A stretch of 10,298 nucleotides of DNA from Bacillota bacterium (GCA_023398105.1 JAEWST010000016.1:1-10298), one strand, 5' to 3'. Shown: positions 1-7,542, counted from the stretch's first letter. Notes: generated from the letters alone by a model not told the origin. A program made the numbers and translations.

Positions 1-509
1 TCTCTAGGAATACCTTTCATAAAGCTACTAAACAGTATAATTGCCATAGGAAGACCAAACGCTGTATATGGAATAATAAGAGATAGGGGTGTATTGTAAA
101 GACTAATATTTTTAAGAATAATAAACAGAGGAAGCAAGGCTGCATGTACTGGAACCATCATCCCTAGTAAAAAAGCAATCAGTGTCACATTGCTGAGTTT
201 CCATTTCATTCTGCTAATAGCATAAGAAGTCATGGAGGCTAGAATAATTACTGCTAAAATTGTAGCTCCAGTTACAAAAGCACTGTTAAAGAAGTATTTT
301 AGTATATTTGCCTGAGTAATTGCGTTAATATAGTTTTCCCACTTCGGAGGATTAGGAAGTCCTGCAATATTTCCGCCATAAATTTCATTATTATCTTTAA
401 GAGAAAACATAACCATCCAGATGAGAGGATATATCTGTATAATAGCATACACTATAAGAAAAAGCTGTATACCAAACTTCGCTATTTTTCCTTTTATAAA
501 ATTATTCAT
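1..509 (-). CDS. Sugar ABC transporter permease, MalG type (3' end outside window)
   Basis: This is an inner-membrane subunit of a CUT1-type carbohydrate importer, partner of the MalF-type permease upstream. The visible 169 residues start MNNFIKGKIAKFG. They show a first membrane helix at about 12-36, a periplasmic-side loop containing LPNPPKWENY (51-60), which is typical of MalG proteins just before the transport domain, and further helices at about 75-97, 108-132 and 142-162. The frame leaves the window after MKGIPR, which in this family comes immediately before the EAA loop that docks on the ATPase, so the EAA motif and C-terminus are missing. The ATG start at 509-507 has a GGAGTG ribosome-binding site about 8 nt upstream and lies 18 nt after the stop of the MalF-type gene, so the two are almost certainly cotranscribed. 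Family assignment is firm; the sugar is unknown. Confidence 0.93.
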   Translation of the reverse strand, partial: MNNFIKGKIAKFGIQLFLIVYAIIQIYPLIWMVMFSLKDNNEIYGGNIAGLPNPPKWENYINAITQANILKYFFNSAFVTGATILAVIILASMTSYAISRMKWKLSNVTLIAFLLGMMVPVHAALLPLFIILKNISLYNTPLSLIIPYTAFGLPMAIILFSSFMKGIPR

Positions 510-527
510 AAAGTCACACTCCAAAAC

Positions 528-1397
528 CTATTCTGTTTTAAATACCTTGTCTAAAATAATAGTAAATAGTAAACATTCTATAATTATAAATACAGCCATT
601 GCGCTACCATATCCGTATTGATATGAATTAAAAACAGACGAATACATCAAAGTACTTGGCACTTCAGTTGCATGCAAAGGACCGCCATTTGTTAATACAT
701 AAATTAAATCAAACACTTTAAGTGAACCTATTAATGAAAATGTCACACAAACCTTTAAAATAGGTTTCAACAATGGTAATGTGATTTTAAAAACAGTATT
801 TATTTTTGATGAACCATCTATTTCGGCAGCTTCATATATTTCCTCTGAAATTGATTTTGCCCCTGCATACATAATTAACATGTGGTATCCGACATATTGC
901 CACAATGTAGGAATGAATGAGCATACTAAAGCTGTATTTTCTTTTCCTAACCAATCATATACTAAGTTTTCTAAGCCTATATTTTTAAGTAGTGCGTTCA
1001 GTAAACCGTAGTCTGCATTATATATTTTTGTCCATAACTGACCAATAACAATTGTTGAAATTATTACAGGAATAAAATAAATAGTTCTATATAACTTTTC
1101 TCCTTTAATTCCACTTGCCAATATAAGTGCAAGAACTAACGAAATACTCAGCTGTATAAATATTGACGCAAATGCATATAAAAAGGAATTTAAAATAGAT
1201 TTTAGAAAAACATCGTCTGAAAACAATTTTATATAATTATCTATTCCAATAAATGTACCTTTTCCAATTCCGTCCCAGTCCAATGTACTATAATAAGCAG
1301 ACATAAATATTGGAAGAAATACTATAACTGAAAATACTATTAATGTCGGGATTACAAATAAGCAAATAGCTTTCTTATTAGAAAGAACTGAGTCCAT
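528..1397 (-). CDS. Sugar ABC transporter permease, MalF type
   Basis: This is a 289-residue membrane subunit of a CUT1 carbohydrate importer. From the ATG at 1397 the protein begins MDSVLSNKKAICLFVIPTLI, with the first helix at about 10-33. Next come the IGIDNYIKLF segment (50-59) typical of MalF-like permeases, helices at about 68-95, 104-123, 156-180 and 213-233, and a last one at about 265-283. The EAA loop, EAAEIDGSSKINTVFKITLP (189-208), is intact and would contact the ATPase. The open frame continues upstream to 1478, but that extension is encoded by the end of an inserted repeat element. The AAGGTGG ribosome-binding site at 1413-1407, 9 nt before ATG 1397, marks the real start. The gene lies between the binding protein and the MalG-type permease. 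No ATPase gene is seen, as is common in Firmicutes that share one MsmX/MsmK-type ATPase among importers. Confidence 0.93.
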   Translation of the reverse strand: MDSVLSNKKAICLFVIPTLIVFSVIVFLPIFMSAYYSTLDWDGIGKGTFIGIDNYIKLFSDDVFLKSILNSFLYAFASIFIQLSISLVLALILASGIKGEKLYRTIYFIPVIISTIVIGQLWTKIYNADYGLLNALLKNIGLENLVYDWLGKENTALVCSFIPTLWQYVGYHMLIMYAGAKSISEEIYEAAEIDGSSKINTVFKITLPLLKPILKVCVTFSLIGSLKVFDLIYVLTNGGPLHATEVPSTLMYSSVFNSYQYGYGSAMAVFIIIECLLFTIILDKVFKTE

Positions 1398-1406
1398 GAC
1401 AACATA

Positions 1407-1413
1407 CCACCTT
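1407..1413 (-). promoter_or_regulatory. Ribosome-binding site that fixes the MalF-type start
   Basis: AAGGTGG on the minus strand lies 9 nt before ATG 1397. It is only 8 bp outside the end of the inserted 339-bp element, so the insertion spared the site. It decides against the longer frame starting at 1478. Confidence 0.7.
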
Positions 1414-1421
1414 TTATAAGC

Positions 1422-1441
1422 GGGGCTGCTGTAAAACAAGA
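1422..1441 (+). repeat. Left terminal inverted repeat of the 339-bp element
   Basis: It begins GGGGCTGCTGTAAAACAAG and matches the other end in inverted orientation with three mismatches over 20 bases. The MalF-type ribosome-binding site starts 8 bp outside it. Confidence 0.75.
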
Positions 1442-1740
1442 AAACTATATATCTACGAGTTAACTGCTTAATTAGCACTCCCGTACAGTATATATCTATT
1501 GATTGCTCCCGAAATTGATGCTGAAATATTTGCGGCTCAGAACAAGCACTTCCGTCAACCTATAACACCAAGTCATCCTGTCTTCTAGGTTATACTCACA
1601 GTTACTTACTTTCTCTGTGTCGACTACAAGACTTATTCCACACCTACTATTTCTAGCATCTATTTCTAATCTCGCTTCGGAATTAGATATATTCTGCACT
1701 CGAATACTATTTAAGCGATAAATCATCTGTATACAGAAAT

Positions 1741-1760
1741 TATTGTTTTGCAACAGCCCC
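1741..1760 (-). repeat. Right terminal inverted repeat of the 339-bp element
   Basis: Read on the minus strand it begins GGGGCTGTTGCAAAACAAT. It lies 39 bp beyond the stop codon of the sugar-binding lipoprotein. Pairing with the other end in a read-through transcript could fold the whole insert into a long stem. Confidence 0.75.
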
Positions 1761-1799
1761 TTGCTCAAAATATAATTTAAGTTTTCTATTTACACTTTA

Positions 1800-3140
1800 C
1801 TATTCTTCTGCCGCCTCAACCTTTGCCATTTCCTTACAGAATTGTTCTGGAGTTATTTTCTTTGCTAAAAGCTCTGCAATGAGGTTCTTGTGAGTTTCAG
1901 AAGATGTTGCTGGAAGAACTGTATCCCACCAAGGTATAAAGGATTTACCTGTTTCCATTAATGCTCCAGATTGTTTTGAAAGATCTGAAAGCTTAGAAGT
2001 ATCAAGTCCCTCTGTTTTCCATGCTGGCAAACCAGAACCATTTAGGAAGCCTTCCTTACCTGCTGCTTCACTTATGAATATTAAGAATTCTGCTGCTTCC
2101 TTAGGTGCTGCTGTTTTTGCATTGATGTAGAAACTATCAATACCACCACCGTAGAAATCTGTTGCTGCACCTTTACCATCAGAAAATACTGGGAATGCAA
2201 TTGCCTTTACTTTTCCTTTAGTTGCTGCGTTTTGATCCTCTATTGATACATCAACCCAAGCACCTTGGTATAACATTGCTGCTTTGCCTTGTGTGAAAGA
2301 ATTTCTCATATCTTCAAAGCTAGTACTAAACATGTTATCATTAAATGCTTTTTCATCTACTAGCTTTTGAAGTTTAGCTGCCGCTTCAATAAAGTCAGGT
2401 GAATCAAATTTTTTAGGATCTTTCATAGCATCCATACATGCTTGGTTTCCTGCCTGTCTCATTGCCATGATATCAAACCAGTACATTCCAGGCCATCTAT
2501 CCTTTTCACCAATAACTGCAGGAGTAATACCAGCAGCACGCAAAGCTTTAACTGCTTCGAGAAGTTCATCATAGTTTGTTGGAATTTTTGCATTAGCTTT
2601 TGCAAATAATTCGGTGTTGCAATAAAAGTTTGCAATAAATGTAAACATTGGAACACTATATACTTTTCCATCAAAGGTACAACTGTCTATTGTTCCACCA
2701 ACTAGCTTATTTTTTATTGTATCATCTAAATATTGATCAATAGGAAGAAGGTTGCCAGCTTCTATGTAAGGCTTTACAAAGCTTCCGCCCCACATGTAGA
2801 AAATGTCTGGTGCTTCATTTGCAGCCAGTGCTGTTTTTATTTTTGTCTTGTACTGTTCACCTGTTACTCCATCAGCCTCAATTTCTATTTCTGGATGCTT
2901 TTCCTTCCATACTTTTAAATTGTTCTTGAGAGAATTTGTTGCTGGGTCAGTTTCTGCAACCCATTGATGCCACATTGTTAATTTTACTGGCTTTGCAGAT
3001 TCAACTGCTGTACTCTCCTTAGCTGAACTACTTGCTGTGCTTGCTGTGTTTTCTGTAGTTCCACTACCACATGCACCCAAACTTACTACTAAGGACAGGG
3101 CTGTTGTTACACCTAACGCTTTAAGTAATAACTTTTTCAT
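1800..3140 (-). CDS. Extracellular sugar-binding lipoprotein (family 1 solute-binding protein)
   Basis: This is a 446-residue substrate-binding component of the ABC importer encoded downstream. It starts MKKLLLKALG, followed by a hydrophobic signal and a lipobox LGAC with Cys24 as the lipid-anchor residue. A Ser/Thr/Ala-rich tether (about 25-50) leads to the mature domain, which opens with KLTMWHQWV, the usual first beta strand of SBP_bac_1 proteins. Other family-like stretches are EAPDIFYMWGGSF (about 110-122), the YDELLEAVKAL helix, and AAMLYQGAW in the second lobe. Length is typical. ATG 3140 follows a perfect AGGAGG with 8-nt spacing. A candidate promoter lies in the gap after the response-regulator gene, so expression may be uncoupled from the regulator. 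The ligand is probably an oligosaccharide; which one cannot be read from the sequence. Confidence 0.95.
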   Translation of the reverse strand: MKKLLLKALGVTTALSLVVSLGACGSGTTENTASTASSSAKESTAVESAKPVKLTMWHQWVAETDPATNSLKNNLKVWKEKHPEIEIEADGVTGEQYKTKIKTALAANEAPDIFYMWGGSFVKPYIEAGNLLPIDQYLDDTIKNKLVGGTIDSCTFDGKVYSVPMFTFIANFYCNTELFAKANAKIPTNYDELLEAVKALRAAGITPAVIGEKDRWPGMYWFDIMAMRQAGNQACMDAMKDPKKFDSPDFIEAAAKLQKLVDEKAFNDNMFSTSFEDMRNSFTQGKAAMLYQGAWVDVSIEDQNAATKGKVKAIAFPVFSDGKGAATDFYGGGIDSFYINAKTAAPKEAAEFLIFISEAAGKEGFLNGSGLPAWKTEGLDTSKLSDLSKQSGALMETGKSFIPWWDTVLPATSSETHKNLIAELLAKKITPEQFCKEMAKVEAAEE

Positions 3141-3186
3141 TAATTTGACCTCCTCTAATATCGAGTAATTTTAAAACAACTTAACA

Positions 3187-3221
3187 ATTATAGCAGTGTT
3201 ACAGCTCAAACTAAATTCAAT
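3187..3221 (-). promoter_or_regulatory. Candidate promoter of the binding-protein/permease operon
   Basis: On the minus strand, TGCTATAAT (the -10 hexamer TATAAT at 3192-3187 preceded by the extended TGn motif) lies about 47 bp upstream of the binding-protein start. No good TTGACA-like -35 element is seen at 16-18 bp spacing, which is what an activator-dependent, extended -10 promoter can look like. The AraC-type regulator encoded just upstream would be the natural activator, but no operator repeat is evident. The call rests on the -10 match alone. Confidence 0.5.
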
Positions 3222-3248
3222 ATTATTGCATTAACATTCAAAAATTTA

Positions 3249-4856
3249 TCATTTGCGAAAAGTGTTAATAGACAATCCCGTGTATTTTTTAAATAGTATA
3301 CTAAAGTAATGTGGGTCTGGTATTCCTATCATTTCACCTATTTGATACCCCTTAAATTCTGTCTCCTTAAGAAGTTTTTCCGCCTTGGCTATTCTGAGCT
3401 TTGTTATATATTCCACAAGGGTCTGACCTGTTTCTTGCTTGAATATACGGCTGAGATGGCTTGCACTTATGTAAAACTCCTTTGCTATGCTTGCAAGTGA
3501 AAGCTCAGCATTGCTTAAATTATCTGAAATATAATCTTGTATTTGCCTTACTTGTTTACCTGTTTTTGTATCATTCAGGCGTTTTAACTTGCCATTGATA
3601 TTGTAAATCAATTGTTTGAAATAAGTTTTAAACTCTGGTAGATTGTCGATTTTGACAATATCATTATATGGCCGGCTTTTTTGCTCCCAAATATCTGTCA
3701 TATCTATATCAGAATCCATAATTATTCTTAAACATGCAGACAGTAAGTCGAAGGCATCCAGTCTTGCCCTGTCGATAGTACTATTTCCCTGATATGAAAT
3801 ACGACCAAACAGTTGTTCAAGAAGTTCTTCCTCTGTTTCACTTATTCCAGCTTTTATTGCAAAAACAAGTTTTTCTATTTTGTTCTGATTATTAATGCTA
3901 TGATTTTCTGCTGCATAATCAATATCCTGGTAGCTAATAACCTGATTATTACCTACGACGATTTTATAGTTTAGTGCCTCATATGCTTCCTTATAGCTTA
4001 CTTTGATATTCTCCTCACCATAATAGGCTGTTCCTATACCGATACCCAAAAAGCATTTCAAGCTGTTTATTAGCATTATTTTAAACATTTCACAGCAATC
4101 ATATATATTAAGCGATGGGTCGTTAAATATAATAACAATCTTTCTGCTATTATCCAAAAACACATGGTTATATAAATCCTTTTGGAAGAACTTTTTAATT
4201 AAATCTACACATTTAATTGATAGAAGTATTTTAGCTTCTTCTTTATTGTCAAAAGCTGTATCCCAAAATTTTTCCCATACCTCTATTACTACAACCTGAA
4301 ATAAATTAGAACTGGTATTTTTGTTTACTCCGAAATATTCCATCTTTTCTTGTATTTCTTCTATGCAAAGTTCACCATATATCAACGAATTTAAGAATTT
4401 TTCTTTTAAATAGGGAAGACTGTCTTTTATCTTCTGTTTCAATAATTCATATTCTTGTAAGTGATTCTGTTCCTCAAATATTTTGCTTTTCAATCTTAAC
4501 GAAATAGCCGTAATCTCTTGTACATTTATAGGTTTGAGGACAAAGTCAGAAATACCAAGCTTAACACAGCTTTTTGCATATTCAAATTCATCGTGACCAG
4601 TAATCACAACTATTCGTATATGTGGATATTTTTCTGTAATTACTCTGCTAAATTCTATCCCATCCATACAAGGCAGGCAAATATCAGTAAATATTATATC
4701 CGGTACTATCTCATCTATCATAGTTAAGGCTTCTAATGCACTAGCCGCCTCTCCTGCAATTTCCATACCAAGTTCCTGCCAATTGATACGTATTTTCAGA
4801 AGATTTCTTATTAGTCGTTCATCATCTACTATTAAAACTTTCAATGGTTGGCACAT
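3249..4856 (-). CDS. YesN-type response regulator with AraC-family DNA-binding domain
   Basis: This is a 535-residue two-component response regulator. Residues 1-120 are a receiver domain: acidic pair D11-D12 in VLIVDDE, phosphoacceptor D58 in IIFTDICLP, the conserved Thr in VVITGHDEFEYAKSCVKLG and the conserved Lys in FVLKP. A middle region of about 300 residues resembles the variable linker of YesN-like regulators. The last ~100 residues are an AraC-type double helix-turn-helix, with SLASIAKEFYISASHLSRIF as the first and IGEMIGIPDPHYFSILFKKY as the second. The start is set at ATG 4856 (MCQPLKVL) because GAGGT lies just upstream; an eight-residue TTG-start extension has no ribosome-binding site. 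It follows the kinase gene, from which an inserted repeat now separates it, and precedes the sugar-binding gene it probably activates. Confidence 0.94.
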   Translation of the reverse strand: MCQPLKVLIVDDERLIRNLLKIRINWQELGMEIAGEAASALEALTMIDEIVPDIIFTDICLPCMDGIEFSRVITEKYPHIRIVVITGHDEFEYAKSCVKLGISDFVLKPINVQEITAISLRLKSKIFEEQNHLQEYELLKQKIKDSLPYLKEKFLNSLIYGELCIEEIQEKMEYFGVNKNTSSNLFQVVVIEVWEKFWDTAFDNKEEAKILLSIKCVDLIKKFFQKDLYNHVFLDNSRKIVIIFNDPSLNIYDCCEMFKIMLINSLKCFLGIGIGTAYYGEENIKVSYKEAYEALNYKIVVGNNQVISYQDIDYAAENHSINNQNKIEKLVFAIKAGISETEEELLEQLFGRISYQGNSTIDRARLDAFDLLSACLRIIMDSDIDMTDIWEQKSRPYNDIVKIDNLPEFKTYFKQLIYNINGKLKRLNDTKTGKQVRQIQDYISDNLSNAELSLASIAKEFYISASHLSRIFKQETGQTLVEYITKLRIAKAEKLLKETEFKGYQIGEMIGIPDPHYFSILFKKYTGLSINTFRK

Positions 4857-4860
4857 AGTT

Positions 4861-4865
4861 ACCTC
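4861..4865 (-). promoter_or_regulatory. Ribosome-binding site that fixes the regulator start
   Basis: GAGGT on the minus strand is followed by AACT and then ATG 4856. The spacing is short but usable. The alternative TTG at 4880 has only AT-rich sequence upstream, so the shorter protein is preferred. Confidence 0.6.
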
Positions 4866-4920
4866 AATTCTTTTGTTCAATTTGTTACTAAGGAAATTCA
4901 GGGACGGTTCTTGACTTGAA

Positions 4921-4995
4921 CTATTGTTTTAAAAGTTTACAAACCATTGATTTAGATATACTGTCGCATATCTGCCCTATCTCCTTAAGAGAAAG
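4921..4995 (-). pseudogene. Remnant of the transposase C-terminus inside the short element
   Basis: The minus strand reads LSLKEIGQIC, DSISKSMVCKLLKQ, stop. This is the same helix-turn-helix-like tail as the larger copy, LSLKEIGQIC GGISQSMVCKILKQ, with four substitutions and no frameshift. No start codon or catalytic domain remains, so it is a coding remnant only. Confidence 0.8.
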
Positions 4996-5008
4996 GAATG
5001 GGTTCCCC

Positions 5009-5047
5009 TTTCGAGATATGATAACCTAATCTTATTATATCTCGAAA
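5009..5047. repeat. Subterminal hairpin of the short element
   Basis: A 15-bp stem, TTTCGAGATATGATA with its complement at 5033-5047, encloses a 9-base loop. One stem position is G-T. The equivalent stem in the larger copy is perfect. HUH transposases of the IS200/IS605 and REP group recognise such imperfect hairpins near the element ends, so this is probably the transposase binding site. Confidence 0.75.
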
Positions 5048-5077
5048 TTCAACTCAAGAACCGTCCCTTTATTTACT

Positions 5078-6880
5078 TTATTTACTTATTGCCAGCGGCA
5101 GAAGGATAATAATTTTAGTCCCCTTACCTTTCTCACTGTACAATTGAAAGGTGTCTTCATTGTTGCAGTATATTTTCAAGCGTTCTATGGTTCCTCTGAG
5201 TCCGAAGCTGGATTCAGCACTTCCCACCTTGCTGTCAAGTATTTTCTGTATTTCATAATCACTCATTCCGACGCCATCATCCTCTATACAAATACAAACC
5301 TGCTGTTCTTCTCTCTTTATATCAACATTTATAATTCCAGGTACGCCTTTTGCACGTATACCATGATAAAGTGCATTTTCAACAAGAGGTTGCAAAACTA
5401 GCTTTAGTATTTTTGTATCAAGACAGCTTTCTTCAATATTATAGTTAACTTCAAACATATCTTCATATCGGACTTTTAATATCTTCAGATAGTTTTTTAC
5501 AATGTCAAGCTCTTCACGAAGAGTAATTACTTCTCTGCCCTTACTAACACTATGCCTGTAATATCCTCCTAATGCATCAACAAGGTCACATACCTCATTT
5601 ATTCTTCCTGATAGAGCAAGGGAATTAATTGAGTCAAGTGTATTGTATAAAAAATGGGGCTTAATCTGCGCCTGCAAGACATTGAGTTCTGCTTTACGGA
5701 TTGTCTTCTGTTCAGCTATAACACTTTTAATTAGGTTCTGTATCTCTCTTATCATCATATTATAGCCATCTCGTAGCTGCCCTATTTCATTGTTTCCCTC
5801 ATTTATGTAAACTTCTCTGAGTTCTCCACGCTTAACTGCATTCATGGATTTTAACAGTTTATGAATTGGTACAGTAATCCATCTTGAAATAACTATAGTT
5901 CCCATGAAGAGAATAATGCTGTTTATAAGTATAGTAATAAACCCTACAAAACCCATTTTTTCAGATTCGTCCGAAACCTCTGCAAAAGGTATTGCACTGG
6001 TAATAATCCAGTTATGACGTTCCTCAAGTACAAACGATATAAGATATTCAGTATTATTTATTTTTTTTGTCATATATCCATGATCGCTACCATCGAACTT
6101 ACTCAAAAGGCTTTTTATTTCAACCTCATCTAGTATTGGCTCAACTGGCTGTTTACCATCTTCTGCCTGATTAACACGAATAATACTTTGTCTGTTTTTA
6201 TCCCACAAAGTAATGCTCGTGTTATTGTAGTTGTCCACAATATTTGCGTAGCATTCCTTAAACGCCGTATCTGGAATATTAATAACTAGTACTCCTAAAT
6301 TTTTTGTATTGTCAATATCCCTTATTAACCGGATCATAGAAATATAGTTGCCTCTTTTGTCTATTTCAAAAGCACCATCACCATTTAGACTGAGTACATA
6401 TGCGCCTTTTTTATCAACGACTTCTTTATACCACTTTGCTTTTTTTACGTTTTTCAGTGTAAAAGGTATAGGGAGCTGCTCACTTACAACATATTTGTTT
6501 TCTGAATTGTCAAATATATATACCGAAGAAATGCTTGGAAACGTTTGAATCATCCTATGTATGTATGCGCCCACTCTTGATTGTGTGTTTAAATCAGAGT
6601 ATATATTTCCTTTTCTCAGAATAGTTTGAAGGTCATTGTCAGATAAAATCATTTTAGAATAATTGCTTACATTATCAAAAAACAAATCTACATTTGTTTT
6701 TATAGAATATAAGGTCTGAACTGAAGCCTCATTGACTTTTTGATGTGCAATGTTCATATATATTTGTCTGTAAAGTAGACTACTAATAAACAGTGAGATA
6801 ATCATAATAATGAAATAAAACAGAGCTATCCTTAAACTTATTTTTAAATCCTTAATTTGTCTCTTTAGATTTTTTATCAA
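5078..6880 (-). CDS. YesM-type sensor histidine kinase
   Basis: This is a 600-residue membrane kinase, partner of the response regulator downstream. Membrane helices lie at about 16-37 and 309-332. The ~270 residues between them form the extracellular sensor, with the layout of a Cache-type ligand domain. A HAMP linker follows (about 333-385), then the His_kinase family dimerisation segment with the phosphorylated His409 in LQAQIKPHFLYNTLDSIN, and a HATPase domain with N-box Asn502 in LVENALYHG, G1 box DDGVGM (534-539) and G2-like GLRGTIERL (560-568). All catalytic motifs look intact. The start is TTG at 6880: GGGGTG lies 8 nt upstream and the next Met falls inside the first helix. Related transposase-derived elements lie on both sides, so the upstream one now stands where a promoter or read-through from the esterase gene would be. 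Confidence 0.94.
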   Translation of the reverse strand: MIKNLKRQIKDLKISLRIALFYFIIMIISLFISSLLYRQIYMNIAHQKVNEASVQTLYSIKTNVDLFFDNVSNYSKMILSDNDLQTILRKGNIYSDLNTQSRVGAYIHRMIQTFPSISSVYIFDNSENKYVVSEQLPIPFTLKNVKKAKWYKEVVDKKGAYVLSLNGDGAFEIDKRGNYISMIRLIRDIDNTKNLGVLVINIPDTAFKECYANIVDNYNNTSITLWDKNRQSIIRVNQAEDGKQPVEPILDEVEIKSLLSKFDGSDHGYMTKKINNTEYLISFVLEERHNWIITSAIPFAEVSDESEKMGFVGFITILINSIILFMGTIVISRWITVPIHKLLKSMNAVKRGELREVYINEGNNEIGQLRDGYNMMIREIQNLIKSVIAEQKTIRKAELNVLQAQIKPHFLYNTLDSINSLALSGRINEVCDLVDALGGYYRHSVSKGREVITLREELDIVKNYLKILKVRYEDMFEVNYNIEESCLDTKILKLVLQPLVENALYHGIRAKGVPGIINVDIKREEQQVCICIEDDGVGMSDYEIQKILDSKVGSAESSFGLRGTIERLKIYCNNEDTFQLYSEKGKGTKIIILLPLAISK

Positions 6881-6888
6881 TTTAAAAA

Positions 6889-6894
6889 CACCCC
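6889..6894 (-). promoter_or_regulatory. Ribosome-binding site supporting a TTG start for the kinase
   Basis: GGGGTG on the minus strand lies 8 nt before TTG 6880. It is only about 12 bp outside the boundary of the transposase element, so the insertion stopped just short of it. Confidence 0.6.
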
Positions 6895-6935
6895 AACAAT
6901 AAGTATGGAAATTCAGGAACGGTTCTCGACTTGAA

Positions 6936-7490
6936 CTATTGTTTTAAAATTTTACAAACCATTGATTGAGATATACCGCCACATATTTGCCCTATCTCCT
7001 TAAGAGAAAGATTTGAGTTTTTTCTCAGCCTTTTAATTAACTCTAATCTTAACCCTTTGTCTTTATTCAGCTGTTCAATGTTTTTATGTACTATTTCTAG
7101 TTCTTGTTGAACTATTATCAGAGCAGCTTCGAAAGAGTCAATGTAGTCACTGTTTTCTTTTTTATATAGGTATTTATCTTCTTCAATATCCAAAATCTCA
7201 GACATCGGCTCAAATTCCAATACATAATTGAAGTAATGTACATAGCTTATACTAATGCTTTTCAATATCTTCGAAATATCATTTCCGTTATCGTTGATTA
7301 ATAGATGGACGTGATTGTCCATCAAACAGTAAGCTTCAAGTATATAATTATATTTATCCTTCATACGTTTTAACGTATCAATGAATCTTGCCTTATCTTC
7401 ATCCGATAAAAATATGTTTTTCCTTTCATTTTTGCGTATTATAACATGATAGGTTAAAAATTCTCCTTTAATCCTTGCCCTTCTTGGCAT
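6936..7490 (-). CDS. REP-associated Y1 transposase, internally deleted and probably inactive
   Basis: The 184-residue protein begins MPRRARIKGEFLTYHVIIRK, the hallmark N-terminus of Y1_Tnp REP-associated transposases (relatives of IS200/IS605 TnpA that cut and join single-stranded DNA at hairpins). The family motif AYCLMDNHVHLL (53-64) carries the metal-binding HUH pair His60 and His62. After SYVHYFNYVLEFEP (82-95) the protein jumps directly to a C-terminal region (about 97-184). The part that normally follows, with a GHLFQ/RF segment and the YIHxNPVKAG-like helix that holds the catalytic tyrosine, is absent. Full-length members with this kind of tail are roughly 100 residues longer. The C-terminus, LSLKEIGQICGGISQSMVCK, resembles a DNA-binding helix-turn-helix. 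The frame is intact, so the deletion was in frame; it may bind DNA but should not cleave it. Confidence 0.85.
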   Translation of the reverse strand: MPRRARIKGEFLTYHVIIRKNERKNIFLSDEDKARFIDTLKRMKDKYNYILEAYCLMDNHVHLLINDNGNDISKILKSISISYVHYFNYVLEFEPMSEILDIEEDKYLYKKENSDYIDSFEAALIIVQQELEIVHKNIEQLNKDKGLRLELIKRLRKNSNLSLKEIGQICGGISQSMVCKILKQ

Positions 7491-7503
7491 AAATGGGTTC
7501 CCC

Positions 7504-7542
7504 TTTCGAGATATGATAGACTAATCTTATCATATCTCGAAA
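7504..7542. repeat. Subterminal hairpin of the transposase element
   Basis: A perfect 15-bp stem, TTTCGAGATATGATA and its complement at 7528-7542, encloses the loop GACTAATCT. It lies between the transposase start and the right end, matching the hairpin in the short copy. It is the likely recognition structure for the HUH transposase. No T-run follows on the transcribed strand, so it is not a standard terminator. Confidence 0.8.

Larger units (their letters stand above)
1422..1760. mobile_element. 339-bp non-coding element with terminal inverted repeats (MITE-like)
   Basis: The two ends are inverted copies of GGGGCTGyTGyAAAACAA: 1422 reading rightwards on the plus strand and 1760 reading leftwards on the minus strand, with two transitions in the first 18 bases and similarity fading after about 21. 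Between them no known transposase is readable on either strand, so this looks like a small non-autonomous transposon. It lies between the binding-protein and MalF-type genes. Without it the two genes would be 63 bp apart, a normal operon gap, which supports insertion into a pre-existing operon. I could not see a convincing target duplication: the left flank ends TATAAGC and the right flank begins TTGCTCA. The terminal sequence resembles ends of several bacterial insertion sequence families, but I cannot assign one. Confidence 0.72.
4892..5079 (-). mobile_element. Internally deleted, non-autonomous relative of the REP-associated transposase element
   Basis: The core at 4900-5068 (169 bp) has 21-bp inverted ends beginning AGGGACGGTTCTTGA with one mismatch. 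It matches both ends of the larger element at 6915-7563, in the same orientation. The left part up to 4995 aligns with that copy up to 7010, and the right part from 4997 aligns from 7492, so about 480 bp of transposase gene are missing. Both copies also share GGAAATTC just outside the left end and ATTTACTTT two bases outside the right end. These flanks are included in the coordinates because they may belong to the element or to its target. The right flank reaches into the kinase stop codon. Coding differences from the large copy show it derives from a sister element, not directly from that copy. Confidence 0.88.

Noticed and set aside
1413..1418. TATAAA on the minus strand next to the inserted element as a hybrid promoter -10
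   Set aside because: Transcription would begin within or after the ribosome-binding site, leaving no usable leader, and the -35 spacing is poor.
1398..1478. A 27-residue N-terminal extension of the MalF-type permease
   Set aside because: It is encoded largely by the end of the inserted element, and a good ribosome-binding site supports ATG 1397.
1496..1768. A 90-residue open frame on the minus strand between the binding protein and the MalF-type permease
   Set aside because: It starts at a TTG without a ribosome-binding site, lies almost wholly inside the 339-bp inverted-repeat element, begins by reading its terminal repeat, and shows no recognisable domain.
3141..3248. A possible cre-type catabolite repression site or AraC-type operator upstream of the binding protein
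   Set aside because: I found no sequence close to the cre consensus and no clear direct or inverted repeat, so no operator is called.
4857..4880. An eight-residue TTG-start extension of the response regulator
   Set aside because: There is no ribosome-binding site upstream, whereas GAGGT precedes ATG 4856. The receiver domain starts normally from the shorter form.
5009..5047. The element hairpin as a rho-independent terminator between kinase and regulator
   Set aside because: The stem is AT-rich and no run of T follows on the transcribed strand. The same structure occurs at the same place in the sister element, which explains it as a transposase recognition hairpin.
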